From contig NZ_QJGZ01000036.1 of the NCBI RefSeq assembly GCF_003254585.1, positions 186,001-250,000 of the forward strand: 64,000 bases of DNA, given 5' to 3'. This document shows positions 40,115 through 49,054 of this stretch, in pieces (position 1 is the first letter of the stretch; every line of letters starts with the position of its first letter). The notes beneath the pieces are model-generated. The model saw only the letters and a list, made by a program, of their open reading frames with translations, was not told the origin of the DNA and did not search any database. A program made the translations under genes and the position numbers. Origin of the DNA: Flavobacterium sharifuzzamanii. Its GTDB lineage: Bacteria > Bacteroidota > Bacteroidia > Flavobacteriales > Flavobacteriaceae.

Positions 40115-40864
40115 ATGGGAATTAGTGGTTTGGTTATTACATTCAATGAAGAAAAAAACATTGGAAAATGTATAGATGCCTTATTTAAAGTTTGTGACGA
40201 AGTTATTATTGTAGACTCTTTTAGTAAAGATCGTACGGTAGAAATAGCTCAAGAAAAAGGAGCACAAGTTATTCAGCAAACATTTTTAGGAGACGGTCCG
40301 CAGCGCACACACGGATTGCCTTTTTGTAAAAACGACTGGATTTTAAATCTTGATGCAGATGAGTTTCTAGATAAAGACGCTGAAGAATTTATTCTAAAGA
40401 AAAAATATCTGGAAGGAAACTATGATGCCATGAGTTTTAGAGTAAAAAACTTTTTGGCAGATAAATTAATTGATTTTTCAGGATGGTATCCAGATCATAA
40501 AGTTCGTTTTTTTAACAAACAAACAGCTCATCCTTCAGAATCTAAAGTGCATCAGAAAATTGTTGCTCAAAATGAGAAAAAAGTTGCTGTACATATTTTA
40601 CACTACGGCTGGGATTCTTTTGATCAAATTATTGCTAAAAAGAATCAATATTCGGGATGGCATGCACAACAATTATACGATCAAGGAAAAAGAATTGGCG
40701 CGTTTAAGCCTGTCCTTAACGGAACTGTAGCTTTTGTTCGCTGTTATTTCTTCAAGAAAGGAATCTTCAATGGTCTCGACGGATTGTCAATCGCAATGAT
40801 TCAGGCTTTTTTCTCCTATATGAAATATGCTAAGCTTATAAAACTTCAAAAAAATAACAAGTAA
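40115..40864 (+). CDS. Glycosyltransferase family 2 (WaaE-like), second copy
   Basis: A 249-residue GT-A enzyme and paralogue of the gene at 38132: SGLVITFNEEKNIGKCIDALFKVCDEVIIVDSFSKDRT, then WILNLDADEFLDKD (DxD), then FSGWYPDHKVRFFNKQTAHPSESKVHQKI. It is transcribed divergently from the heptosyltransferase operon and closes the core cluster. The acceptor sugar cannot be told from sequence. Confidence 0.9.
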   Translation: MGISGLVITFNEEKNIGKCIDALFKVCDEVIIVDSFSKDRTVEIAQEKGAQVIQQTFLGDGPQRTHGLPFCKNDWILNLDADEFLDKDAEEFILKKKYLEGNYDAMSFRVKNFLADKLIDFSGWYPDHKVRFFNKQTAHPSESKVHQKIVAQNEKKVAVHILHYGWDSFDQIIAKKNQYSGWHAQQLYDQGKRIGAFKPVLNGTVAFVRCYFFKKGIFNGLDGLSIAMIQAFFSYMKYAKLIKLQKNNK

Positions 40865-40868
40865 AAAA

Positions 40869-40906
40869 AAATCCAAATTCCAATAATAAAAATGGAATTT
40901 GGATTT
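40869..40906. terminator. Bidirectional terminator between the GT2 and dapD genes
   Basis: A 14-bp perfect stem, AAATCCAAATTCCA / TGGAATTTGGATTT, with a 10-nt loop and A-runs/T-runs on both sides. Confidence 0.85.
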
Positions 40907-40929
40907 TTAATATTTAGATCTTTTAAAAC

Positions 40930-41745
40930 CTATACAGCAACATCGTACTCACGAAGCGCATTGTTCAAAGAAGTTTTTAAATCTGTAGATGGTTTACGAG
41001 TTCCAATGATTAATGCACAAGGAACTTGGTATTCTCCAGCAGCAAATTTCTTAGTGTAGCTTCCAGGGATAACTACAGAACGAGCTGGTACATAACCTTT
41101 CATTTCAACTGGTTCGTCACCTGTAACATCGATAATTTTAGTAGATGCTGTCAAACAAACGTTAGCTCCAAGAACTGCCTCTTTACCAACGTGAACACCT
41201 TCAACAACGATACAACGAGATCCGATAAAAGCACCATCTTCAATGATTACTGGAGCGGCTTGCAATGGCTCAAGAACACCACCAATACCAACACCACCAC
41301 TTAAGTGAACGTTTTTACCAATTTGAGCACAGCTTCCTACAGTTGCCCAAGTGTCAACCATTGTTCCTTCGTCAACATAAGCACCAATGTTTACGTAACT
41401 TGGCATTAAGATTACACCGCTTGAGATGTAAGCTCCGTAACGTGCAACAGCATTTGGTACCACACGGATTCCTTTTTCAGCATAATTTCTTTTTAGCAAC
41501 ATTTTATCGTGGTATTCAAAAATACCAGATTCCCATGTTTCCATTTTCTGAATCGGGAAATACATCACAACTGCTTTCTTAACCCATTCGTTTACTTGCC
41601 ATTTGTCACCAACTGGTTCAGCAACACGTAATTTTCCTGCATCTACCAATTCGATAACTTCTCTAATGGCATTAGTAGTTGTAGTTTCTTGCAATAAAGC
41701 TCTGTTTTCCCAAGCTTGTTCAATTATAGTCTGTAAAGAATTCAT
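40930..41745 (-). CDS. dapD: Tetrahydrodipicolinate N-succinyltransferase
   Basis: A 271-residue trimeric left-handed beta-helix enzyme of the lysine/diaminopimelate pathway. The features are an N-terminal helical domain (QTIIEQAWENRALL), RVVPNAVARYGAYISSGVILMPSYVNIGAYVDEGTMVDTWATVGSCAQIGKNVHLSGGVGIGGVLEP, and GAFIGSRCIVVEGVHVGKEAVLGANVCL. Full length and typical. It has an exact TATCTTTG -7 at 41769-41762. Confidence 0.97.
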   Translation of the reverse strand: MNSLQTIIEQAWENRALLQETTTTNAIREVIELVDAGKLRVAEPVGDKWQVNEWVKKAVVMYFPIQKMETWESGIFEYHDKMLLKRNYAEKGIRVVPNAVARYGAYISSGVILMPSYVNIGAYVDEGTMVDTWATVGSCAQIGKNVHLSGGVGIGGVLEPLQAAPVIIEDGAFIGSRCIVVEGVHVGKEAVLGANVCLTASTKIIDVTGDEPVEMKGYVPARSVVIPGSYTKKFAAGEYQVPCALIIGTRKPSTDLKTSLNNALREYDVAV

Positions 41746-41761
41746 ACGTTTAATTTTTTGG

Positions 41762-41769
41762 CAAAGATA
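41762..41769 (-). promoter_or_regulatory. -7 element of dapD
   Basis: The minus strand reads TATCTTTG, an exact TAnnTTTG, 16 bp upstream of the ATG. Between it and the PAS-gene promoter at 41915 I see nothing else. Confidence 0.65.
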
Positions 41770-41914
41770 ACGTATTTGTAGAAATGCAAAAAAGCAAAAC
41801 TAGTTGAAAATGTTACAGATTTAACTTTTTGTTTCTTATTTGTAGAGTTAATAAAGTTGATATGTGTTTTTGATTAATGTTACTACCACTAAAAGTTTTT
41901 TTTATATCAAAATA

Positions 41915-41957
41915 TGACAAAAGTCAGGATTTCTGCTTTTTCTTCGCTTTACTTTCG
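41915..41957 (+). promoter_or_regulatory. Fnr-like box and -7 element of the PAS gene
   Basis: The dyad TGACAAAAGTCA (41915-41926, centre 41920.5) is followed by TACTTTCG (41950-41957), one mismatch from TAnnTTTG. The centre-to-G distance is 36.5 bp, identical to the sites before ccoI, ccoS and hemN. No -33 TTG is present, as expected for an activator-dependent promoter. Inference: Fnr-type activation at about -41.5. Confidence 0.62.
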
Positions 41958-42007
41958 CAGTGTTGATCAACATTCCATTCCATAAATAATCATATAAGCA
42001 GTAAAAT

Positions 42008-42640
42008 ATGAATCAAGAAAATCACCTTCAAAACAGAGTAATTATAGACAAAGAAGTAAGCTGGGATAAAACTCAGGTTATTATGAGTAAAACAAACGCA
42101 TACGGAATTATAGAATACGCCAACGAAGTATTTGTAGATGTTTGCGGTTACGAAGACTATGAGTTAATGGGGCAGCCTCATAATATCATACGTCACCCGG
42201 ATATGCCGAAAGTAATTTTTAAAGTGCTTTGGGAAAATCTTAAAAACGGAAAAAACTTTCATGCTATTGTAAAAAATCTTGCAAAGTCTGGAAGATACTA
42301 TTGGGTAATTACAGATTTTGAAATTGCCCGCGATGAAAACGACGTTATTGTAAATTTTTTTGGTAGAAGACAAGCTGTACCGCAAGAAGTAATTGCATTG
42401 CATATTGAACCTTTGTATAAAAAGTTATTGCAGATCGAAGCTGCAAGCGGTGTAGAATTTAGCGAAAAGTACTTGATCGGATTCTTAGAAGAGAAAAAGA
42501 GAACTTACGTTGAATATATTAAGGAGCTGATTTACGAACATGAAAAGTCACAATCTAAGTTTGCTAATTATTCTGAAGAAGAGGATGCAGGAGAGGAAGA
42601 AGAACACAGAGGTTTTTTCAGCCGTTTGTTCGGAAGATAA
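42008..42640 (+). CDS. Aer-type PAS sensor protein without output domain
   Basis: A 210-residue cytosolic protein. The PAS domain (about 20-120) matches the Aer aerotaxis type: KTNAYGIIEYANEVFVDVCGY, then MGQPHNIIRHPDMPKVIFKVLWENLKNGKNFHAIVKNLAKSGRYYWV, the region that holds FAD in Aer. The C-terminal half is helical and ends in an acidic stretch (SEEEDAGEEEEH) plus a basic tail, with no methyl-accepting, kinase or GGDEF module. It is probably an oxygen or redox sensor acting through a partner. Its promoter carries an Fnr-like box. Confidence 0.85.
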   Translation: MNQENHLQNRVIIDKEVSWDKTQVIMSKTNAYGIIEYANEVFVDVCGYEDYELMGQPHNIIRHPDMPKVIFKVLWENLKNGKNFHAIVKNLAKSGRYYWVITDFEIARDENDVIVNFFGRRQAVPQEVIALHIEPLYKKLLQIEAASGVEFSEKYLIGFLEEKKRTYVEYIKELIYEHEKSQSKFANYSEEEDAGEEEEHRGFFSRLFGR

Positions 42641-42675
42641 ATTGAGTTATTTTTTAGGTTTGAATATTTGGATAA

Positions 42676-42709
42676 AAGTCCGTCTTGAGTTTTCAAGGCG
42701 GATTTTTGT
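42676..42709 (+). terminator. Terminator after the PAS gene
   Basis: GTCCGTCTTGA pairs with TCAAGGCGGAT (one G-T pair) around a GTTT-type loop, followed by TTTTTGTTTTT. Confidence 0.75.
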
Positions 42710-42748
42710 TTTTAAGTTTAATTTAAAAAACATGAATCTAAAAAGCTT

Positions 42749-42756
42749 TATATTTG
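42749..42756 (+). promoter_or_regulatory. -7 element of the second toxin-antitoxin operon
   Basis: TATATTTG is an exact TAnnTTTG, 21 bp before the antitoxin ATG. Confidence 0.65.
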
Positions 42757-42776
42757 TATTGTAAAATGAAAGCATT

Positions 42777-43010
42777 ATGGAAGCGATTAGATTAGAATTT
42801 CAACCAGAAATTAGAGAGAAAGTGCTTAAGTTATTAAGTGAATTTTCTCCTTCTGAATTGACAATTATTGAAGAAGATTCTGATTTTGAAAATGATAAGA
42901 GAAAGGTGCATGCCGCTTATGCTAAATTAAAAAGTGGTAATGAAAAGTTGTATTCAGTAGATGAAGCAGATTCAATTTTAGACAATACATTTTCGGAATA
43001 TGACAATTAA
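42777..43010 (+). CDS. Antitoxin of the second RelE/ParE-type pair
   Basis: A 77-residue acidic, mainly helical protein (IRLEFQPEIREKVLKLLSEFSPSELTIIEED and YSVDEADSILDNTF). The C-terminal acidic helix is typical of antitoxins that wrap the toxin. It overlaps the toxin gene by 11 bp. No clear DNA-binding motif is seen, as with the first pair's antitoxin. Confidence 0.82.
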   Translation: MEAIRLEFQPEIREKVLKLLSEFSPSELTIIEEDSDFENDKRKVHAAYAKLKSGNEKLYSVDEADSILDNTFSEYDN

Positions 43011-43281
43011 AATTTCGAATGAATTTCTAGAATTATTAAAAGAACAAGTTCGTTATATTTATAAAGATAAACCTAGAGCAGCGTTAAAGTTTAGGAAAGA
43101 TTTGCTTAGAAATATTAAAAAAGATTTAAAACATCCCTTTCTCTTTAAAAAATCAAGGTATTTTGATAATGAAAATATTAGGGATTATGTTTTTAAAGGT
43201 TACATTTCTGTTTATGAAGTTGATGTCGATAAAAACATTATTTTCGTTTTCAGTTTTATAAAATATAAAGACTCTCTTTAA
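43000..43281 (+). CDS. RelE/ParE-type toxin, second pair
   Basis: A 93-residue basic protein with a RelE/ParE fold: ISNEFLELLKEQVRYIYKDKPRAALKFRKDLLRNI at the N-terminus and IRDYVFKGYISVYEVDVDKNIIFVFSFIKYKDSL at the C-terminus. It lacks a clear catalytic His/Tyr set, so the gyrase (ParE) or ribosome (RelE) target is not decided. Partner antitoxin overlaps upstream. Confidence 0.84.
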   Translation: MTIKISNEFLELLKEQVRYIYKDKPRAALKFRKDLLRNIKKDLKHPFLFKKSRYFDNENIRDYVFKGYISVYEVDVDKNIIFVFSFIKYKDSL

Positions 43282-43323
43282 AGATTATAATTTTACTTTC
43301 TATATTTTATAAAAATTTAAAAC

Positions 43324-43737
43324 ATGCCAAGAATCCTTTCTATAGATTACGGACAAAAACGCACAGGAATTGCAGTTACAGACGAAATGCAGATTATTGC
43401 TTCAGGCTTAACAACGATTCCTACTCATACTTTGGTTGACTTTTTGAAAGATTATTTTGCTAAAGAAAAAGTCGAAGCGGTTTTGATTGGCGAACCAAAA
43501 CAGATGAACGGACAGCCATCTGAAAGTGCTTCTGTGATTAACGGATTTGTAACTCACTTTTCGAATATTTTTCCAGACATGAAAGTGATTCGTGTTGATG
43601 AGCGTTTTACTTCAAAAATGGCATTCCAAACCATGATCGACAGCGGTTTAAGTAAAAAACAGCGTCAGAACAAAGGTTTAATAGATGAAATTTCTGCCAC
43701 AATTCTGCTTCAGGATTATCTTTCCGCAAAAAAATAG
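43324..43737 (+). CDS. ruvX: Holliday junction resolvase-like RuvX (YqgF)
   Basis: A 137-residue RNase-H-fold nuclease. ILSIDYGQKRTGIAVTDEM holds the first catalytic Asp and ALTRG-like loop; VIRVDERFTSKMA the second acidic site; KGLIDEISATILLQDYL the third. It is needed for 16S rRNA 5' maturation in E. coli. Flavobacteria often place ruvX next to def; here mqo and a FUSC gene lie between them, 4 kb apart. Confidence 0.92.
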   Translation: MPRILSIDYGQKRTGIAVTDEMQIIASGLTTIPTHTLVDFLKDYFAKEKVEAVLIGEPKQMNGQPSESASVINGFVTHFSNIFPDMKVIRVDERFTSKMAFQTMIDSGLSKKQRQNKGLIDEISATILLQDYLSAKK

Positions 43738-43833
43738 CGTTGTTCGCCGTATTTTTTATTTATAATTTAATGGTTTTTAGAAAATCCTAACTTTTATCAT
43801 CTAAAAATTAGTTTTTTTTTGCAATTAAAAAAG

Positions 43834-43841
43834 TACCTTTG
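43834..43841 (+). promoter_or_regulatory. -7 element of mqo
   Basis: TACCTTTG is an exact TAnnTTTG, 22 bp before the chosen ATG at 43864. It makes an earlier in-frame start at 43819 impossible. Confidence 0.68.
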
Positions 43842-43863
43842 CACTTTAAATAAAAATACTGTT

Positions 43864-45357
43864 ATGCCTGACGAAACCATACGTTCAAATAGTGATGTAG
43901 TACTCATTGGCGCTGGAATAATGAGTGCCACTCTTGGAGTAATTTTGAAAGAATTACAACCAGATATAAAAATTGAAATTTACGAAAGATTAGATGTTGC
44001 TGCAGCAGAAAGCTCTGATGCTTGGAATAATGCAGGAACGGGACACTCTGCTTTTTGTGAACTAAATTATACTCCAGAAAAGGCAGACGGAAGCATAGAT
44101 CCTAAAAAAGCAATAAGCATAGCAGAATCATTTGAGATTTCTCGCCAGTTTTGGTCTTACTTAGTACAGCAAAATAAAGTGCCGTCTCCGGATAATTTTA
44201 TTAAAAGCGTACCTCATATGAGTTTTGTGTGGGGAGATAAAAACGTAAATTATTTAAAAAAGAGATTCGAAGCGCTTCAGAGCAATCCAATCTTTGCTGA
44301 CATGACTTTTAGCACCGATTTTGAACAGCTTCAAAAATGGATGCCATTGGTAATGGAAGGCAGAAATGCTGATGAGAAATTAGCAGCAACACATATGGAA
44401 ATTGGTACCGATGTCAATTTTGGAGCTTTAACAAGAAGTATGTTTAATTACTTAGAAAAGCTAGACGGTGTTTCTTTGTTCTTCAATCATGAAGTTAAAA
44501 AGCTAAGACAGCGTGAAGACAAATCGTGGAGAATTAAAATTAAAGATTTGTCAACAGGAAATACTCGTAAAGCCTATACTAAATTTGTATTTATTGGTGC
44601 AGGAGGAGGTTCTCTTCCGTTATTAGAAAAAGCAAATGTTCCTGAAGGAAATGGATATGGAGGTTTCCCTGTAAGCGGACAATGGCTGAAATGTACAAAT
44701 CCAGAAGTAATTGCAAAACACCAAGCAAAAGTATACGGAAAAGCAAGTGTTGGAGCTCCTCCAATGTCTGTTCCTCATATTGATACTCGTGTAATTGATG
44801 GAGAGAAAGCACTTCTTTTTGGTCCATTTGCAGGATTCTCAACACGTTTCCTAAAAAATGGTTCTTATTTAGATTTGCCAATGTCTATTAAACCAAACAA
44901 TTTAATTCCGATGCTTGCGGCAGGATATCATAATATTCCTTTAACGAAATATTTGATCGAGCAGGTGCGTCAGTCTCCAAAAGACAGAATGAAAGCTTTA
45001 CGCGAATATCTTCCAACAGCGCGCTCAAAAGACTGGAAATTAGAAAAAGCAGGTCAGCGTGTTCAGGTTATCAAAAAAGATGAAAAAGAAGGTGGGGTTT
45101 TAGAATTTGGTACAGAAGTTATCAATACGCATGATGGAACTTTAGCAGTTTTATTGGGTGCTTCTCCAGGTGCTTCTACAGCTGTAGCAATTATGGTTGA
45201 TTTGGTAAGCAGATGTTTTACAAATCAAATCAAAACACCAGAATGGCAAGCGAAATTAAAAACAATGATTCCGTCTTATGGACAAACTTTAAATGATAAG
45301 CCGGAACTTTTGGAACAGCTTAGAAAACAAACAGCAGAAGTTTTAAAATTAAATTAA
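43864..45357 (+). CDS. mqo: Malate:quinone oxidoreductase
   Basis: A 497-residue FAD enzyme at the membrane that oxidises malate to oxaloacetate and passes electrons to menaquinone. [16 protein letters not shown] is the FAD-binding Rossmann start; [46 protein letters not shown], and [15 protein letters not shown] are the family landmarks. It takes the place of, or works beside, soluble malate dehydrogenase in the TCA cycle. Confidence 0.96.
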   Translation: MPDETIRSNSDVVLIGAGIMSATLGVILKELQPDIKIEIYERLDVAAAESSDAWNNAGTGHSAFCELNYTPEKADGSIDPKKAISIAESFEISRQFWSYLVQQNKVPSPDNFIKSVPHMSFVWGDKNVNYLKKRFEALQSNPIFADMTFSTDFEQLQKWMPLVMEGRNADEKLAATHMEIGTDVNFGALTRSMFNYLEKLDGVSLFFNHEVKKLRQREDKSWRIKIKDLSTGNTRKAYTKFVFIGAGGGSLPLLEKANVPEGNGYGGFPVSGQWLKCTNPEVIAKHQAKVYGKASVGAPPMSVPHIDTRVIDGEKALLFGPFAGFSTRFLKNGSYLDLPMSIKPNNLIPMLAAGYHNIPLTKYLIEQVRQSPKDRMKALREYLPTARSKDWKLEKAGQRVQVIKKDEKEGGVLEFGTEVINTHDGTLAVLLGASPGASTAVAIMVDLVSRCFTNQIKTPEWQAKLKTMIPSYGQTLNDKPELLEQLRKQTAEVLKLN

Positions 45358-45380
45358 GCTTCTCATATTTCAATATTAAA

Positions 45381-45412
45381 AACAAATCCAGATGAATTAA
45401 TCTGGATTTGTT
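45381..45412. terminator. Terminator overlapping the end of the FUSC gene
   Basis: A 13-bp perfect stem, AACAAATCCAGAT / ATCTGGATTTGTT, with a 6-nt loop. It includes the FUSC stop codon and its last codons, so it lies inside coding sequence. The minus strand then reads TTTTTAATA, so it can terminate FUSC transcripts, and possibly mqo as well. Confidence 0.75.
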
Positions 45413-47619
45413 GCTTTTAAGTCGGTTGTGTTTTTTAGAATTTTTTCTGCCAGATTACTCATCCAGATTAATTGTTCAATAACCATTTGTGCTTCTTGCA
45501 TTTTGGCCTGACGGGTTTCTTTGTCTAAATCATCATCTTCGGCTAAACGTGTAAAATGTCTGCGTTTTAATTCTTCAAATTGTAAAGTCACATCTTCTTT
45601 TTCGAAAAAAGTATCTTGTATAACAACTTCATTTCTTAAAACAGAAATCGAATGATCGAGATTGGCTAGAATAGTTTTGATAATGTAATTGAAAGAATCT
45701 GATGCAGATGTTGTTTGGTGTGACTGAATATAAGTTGATAGCGATGCCAAAGCAGATAATAACGAGTGATTTAAAACTACTAATTTATTTACCAAAGGCA
45801 TTGTTTTTTGTTTCGACTTAGGTTCCTGCATCATACGCTGAAAAGAAGTCATTAAATTTCCTATTTCAACAAAGGCATTTTTTCGCGCTAGACGATATGA
45901 AGTTGGTACTTCACCTTTTTTATTATAAAAATCGGCAATCTCTTTTAGGTAATTTCTATTGGCGCGAATTGTATTCTCAATATGAATAGGTGTGTTGATG
46001 AATTCCCAAGCAGGCCATAAAAACTGATTGGCAATAAAAGCTAAAGTTGCTCCTGCGAGCGTATCTAATATTCTGTATTGAATAACTTCATTGATGTCTG
46101 GAGTTAAAATTCCGTAGATAAAAACGACATACATTGTAACAAATGTCGCGCTAATCTTGTAATTGATTTGGGTAAATGAAATTCCAAGAAGCATACATAC
46201 AATAGAGAAGATGCTTAGTGCAACGTGATTCTGAATAACAGAGACGATTCCGAAAGCTATAATTCCTCCTAAAATAGTTCCAAACATTCTGTTATACGAT
46301 CGTTCTTTGGTTAAACCATAACCAGGACGCATGATTACTACAATAGTAAGGAGAATCCAATATACGTTTTGAAATGGCAGAACCTGTCCAAGAAAAAAAC
46401 CAATCAAAATAGTAATTGTTAATCGTATCGAATGTCTGAAAATAGAAGAGGAATAGCTTAAATTCTCGATTAAAGTTCGTAATGGATAATATTGCGGTGT
46501 CAAGAATTTTTCGAGCTCTTTATCTTGATCTTTTAGTTTATAGGACTGCATTGCCAAAGAAAGCGCACGTTGAATCGTTTTAATTTTTCCAACCTGATTT
46601 TTAGCATATTTCAGCATATTGGTCAGCATTAAAACACCTTCTGCAGCTTCCTCTTTTCCTAATGATTTTTCGTAATCAAAAATGGCAAATTCAAGCGCAT
46701 CCAATTCGTTTTTCAAATCATGTTTGTCAACATAAACGCTAATGTGACTGACATTTTTTGAAAGCTTTTTTAGAGTTGAGGCCAATTTGTACGCAACATT
46801 CTGATATGTTCTTAAAACATCAGGATGCTTGGCAAATTTTTCATGAAGTTTACTGTGATCGAAAGAAGTATATAGTGCTAATTCTTGAATTTCAACTAAT
46901 GTGATAAAAACCAAAAGCATTTTTCTGTTCTGGCTCGTAGTTCCAGAGGCATTCTGGTTTCCAATTAGCATTTTTCTTAAATCTTCATGAATAAGATTCA
47001 ATTCTACCTGTACAGCCAGCTGTTTTTCTATAATTGCTTTTCTATTAGCTTCAGGGCTCCATAAATCACCTCTTAGTTTTAAATATTTGGCAGTAAGTTT
47101 TATTCCTTCAGCAATCTGTAATTCTACATATTTATAAGGCTGTACAAAATGGAAAACCAGAGACACAATTAAATACAGAATTCCTCCAATAAAAATGAAA
47201 CCTGAATATTCAAAAGCTTCCCAACCTTCGTGCAAATGTCCGAAGGATAAGGAAATCGACAATAAGGCAGAGAAGGAAATCAAAGTGGCTCGCTGTCCGT
47301 AAACCGAAATCATAGAGCATAAAAACAGTAGAAAGCCTAAAAAGATGTAAAAAAGTAAAGGAAATGGGTAAACAAGATTTACCAAAAGATTAACTCCAGA
47401 AACAATAAAAGAAGCAGCGATTAATCCTTTTATTTTATGACTAAGAGAACTCGGAATATCACTGGGATAAGTATAAAAAGCACCAAGCGCAATTGTAAAA
47501 CCAATTTCGAAATGACCGAGAAAATTTAGAACTAAGACAGGAACAACAGAAGCAATAGTTACTTTAGAAGCATTGAGAAAGGAAGTACTGTTAGTAAATT
47601 TCGAAATTCTATCAATCAT
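45397..47619 (-). CDS. FUSC-family inner-membrane protein (YccS/YhfK-like)
   Basis: A 740-residue protein of two repeats: an N-terminal bundle of six membrane helices (GHFEIGFTIALGAFYTYPSDIPSS onward), a cytosolic helical region of about 200 residues, and a second helix bundle (HSIRLTITILIGFFLGQVLPFQNVYWILLTIVVIMRPGYG to FIANQFLWPAWEF), with a helical tail. The R-P-G-Y/F and W-x-x-L-T motifs are FUSC marks. The family resembles aromatic-acid exporters (AaeB), with no clear substrate. An exact TACCTTTG -7 lies at 47644-47637. Confidence 0.88.
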   Translation of the reverse strand: MIDRISKFTNSTSFLNASKVTIASVVPVLVLNFLGHFEIGFTIALGAFYTYPSDIPSSLSHKIKGLIAASFIVSGVNLLVNLVYPFPLLFYIFLGFLLFLCSMISVYGQRATLISFSALLSISLSFGHLHEGWEAFEYSGFIFIGGILYLIVSLVFHFVQPYKYVELQIAEGIKLTAKYLKLRGDLWSPEANRKAIIEKQLAVQVELNLIHEDLRKMLIGNQNASGTTSQNRKMLLVFITLVEIQELALYTSFDHSKLHEKFAKHPDVLRTYQNVAYKLASTLKKLSKNVSHISVYVDKHDLKNELDALEFAIFDYEKSLGKEEAAEGVLMLTNMLKYAKNQVGKIKTIQRALSLAMQSYKLKDQDKELEKFLTPQYYPLRTLIENLSYSSSIFRHSIRLTITILIGFFLGQVLPFQNVYWILLTIVVIMRPGYGLTKERSYNRMFGTILGGIIAFGIVSVIQNHVALSIFSIVCMLLGISFTQINYKISATFVTMYVVFIYGILTPDINEVIQYRILDTLAGATLAFIANQFLWPAWEFINTPIHIENTIRANRNYLKEIADFYNKKGEVPTSYRLARKNAFVEIGNLMTSFQRMMQEPKSKQKTMPLVNKLVVLNHSLLSALASLSTYIQSHQTTSASDSFNYIIKTILANLDHSISVLRNEVVIQDTFFEKEDVTLQFEELKRRHFTRLAEDDDLDKETRQAKMQEAQMVIEQLIWMSNLAEKILKNTTDLKATNPD

Positions 47620-47636
47620 AAAAAGAGGTTTACTAA

Positions 47637-47644
47637 CAAAGGTA
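47637..47644 (-). promoter_or_regulatory. -7 element of the FUSC gene
   Basis: The minus strand reads TACCTTTG, an exact TAnnTTTG, 18 bp before the ATG. Confidence 0.6.
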
Positions 47645-47749
47645 AGAATTGTAGGAGTGATTTTGGCATAATTATGGATGAGATTTTTAGTAACAGGTAA
47701 AAAATATGATATAATGCCGTATAAGAATTATTCATTGACTATTTTTTAC

Positions 47750-47757
47750 TATTTTTG
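47750..47757 (+). promoter_or_regulatory. -7 element of def
   Basis: TATTTTTG is an exact TAnnTTTG, 64 bp before the def ATG. The rest of the 200-bp gap holds nothing else I can identify. Confidence 0.6.
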
Positions 47758-47820
47758 CCAGCTGAAATATCAGAACTTTAATTCTGGTTTTTCAGCACAT
47801 TAAAACATAAATAAAAACAA

Positions 47821-48411
47821 ATGATTTTACCAATTGTAGGATACGGTGATCCTGTTTTAAGAAAAGTAGGGCAGGATATTACACCAGAATATCCAAACCT
47901 AAAAGAAACGATCGCAAATATGTACGAGACGATGTACAATGCGTATGGAGTTGGACTTGCAGCACCGCAAGTTGGACTGCCAATTCGTTTGTTTGTGATA
48001 GATACAACGCCTTTTAGTGATGATGAGGATCTTCCTTCAGAGGAACAAAAAGATTTGAAAGGTTTCAAGAAAACTTTTATCAATGCTAAAATCGTTAAAG
48101 AAGAAGGAGAAGAGTGGGGATTTAATGAAGGTTGTTTGAGTATTCCTGATGTGCGTGAAGACGTTTACAGAAAACCAACTGTTACAATCGAATATTGTGA
48201 AGAAGATTTCGTAATGAAAACGGAAGTTTTTGACGGATTAATCGCAAGAGTTATCCAGCACGAATACGACCATATTGAAGGAATCTTGTTTACAGATAAG
48301 ATTTCCTCTCTTAAAAAACGTTTAATCCAAAAGAAATTGAAAAATATTACTGAAGGAAAAACGTCTCAAGAATATAGAATGAAATTTTTTGCAGCTAAAA
48401 AAGCAAGATAA
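47821..48411 (+). CDS. def: Peptide deformylase
   Basis: A 196-residue metalloenzyme that removes the N-formyl group from new proteins. All three motifs are present: GVGLAAPQVGL (I), EGCLSIPDV with the metal Cys (II), and QHEYDHIEGILF with both metal His and the catalytic Glu (III). It has the extended internal loop (SDDEDLPSEEQKDLKGFKKTF) seen in Bacteroidota. First gene of def-DUF5606-mazG. Confidence 0.96.
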   Translation: MILPIVGYGDPVLRKVGQDITPEYPNLKETIANMYETMYNAYGVGLAAPQVGLPIRLFVIDTTPFSDDEDLPSEEQKDLKGFKKTFINAKIVKEEGEEWGFNEGCLSIPDVREDVYRKPTVTIEYCEEDFVMKTEVFDGLIARVIQHEYDHIEGILFTDKISSLKKRLIQKKLKNITEGKTSQEYRMKFFAAKKAR

Positions 48412-48471
48412 GTTTTCTAAATACTTAGAAACAAAAAATAAATAAAATTCTTAATACTAATTTTAATAAAA

Positions 48472-48957
48472 ATGAATTTAACGAAAATTTTAGCCATTTC
48501 AGGAAAACCAGGTTTATACGAATTAAAAGTACAAACTCGTACAGGTTTTGTGGCGGAATCATTAATTGATGGGAAGAAGATTACTGTAAATCTAAAAAGC
48601 AATGTAAGTTTATTGTCTGAAATTTCGATTTATACTTATGAAGGCGAAAAACCGTTAACTGAAGTAATGCAGCAGATTGCCGTTAAAGAAAACAAAGGAC
48701 AAGCTATCTCTCATAAAGAAGATAATGCTACTTTGTCAGCATATTTTAAACAAATCCTTCCTGATTACGACGAAGAAAGAGTTTATCCATCGGATATCAA
48801 AAAAGTATTAAGCTGGTACAACACGCTTCAAGCAAAAGGTTTAGTTACAGATTTAGCTCCTGCAGCTGAAGAACCAAAAGAAGAAGCTCCAGTTGCTGCT
48901 GAAAAACCAAAAAAAGCTCCAGCAGCTAAAAAAGCAAAAGCTAAAAAAGAAGAATAA
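48472..48957 (+). CDS. DUF5606-family protein
   Basis: A 161-residue cytosolic protein. The first ~100 residues (LTKILAISGKPGLYELKVQTRTGFVAESLIDGKK, then LSEISIYTYEGEKPLTEVMQQIA) form the conserved DUF5606 core, likely a small beta-barrel plus helix. The tail from about 128 is a run of Ala/Lys/Glu/Pro, low-complexity and basic, as in nucleic-acid or ribosome-associated proteins (inference). It is 60 bp after def. Confidence 0.87.
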   Translation: MNLTKILAISGKPGLYELKVQTRTGFVAESLIDGKKITVNLKSNVSLLSEISIYTYEGEKPLTEVMQQIAVKENKGQAISHKEDNATLSAYFKQILPDYDEERVYPSDIKKVLSWYNTLQAKGLVTDLAPAAEEPKEEAPVAAEKPKKAPAAKKAKAKKEE

Positions 48958-48979
48958 TAGTTTTTCTTTAAACATATAT

Positions 48980-49014
48980 AATCCTGTTAAGATGTTTTCT
49001 TGACAGGATTTTTT
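48980..49014 (+). terminator. Terminator after the DUF5606 gene
   Basis: AATCCTGTTAAGA pairs with TCTTGACAGGATT (one mismatch) and ends in TTTTTT. It separates def-DUF5606 from mazG. Confidence 0.85.
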
Positions 49015-49054
49015 AATTTTACAGAATCGAGTTTAAATCAAAAGAAACTTCAAA

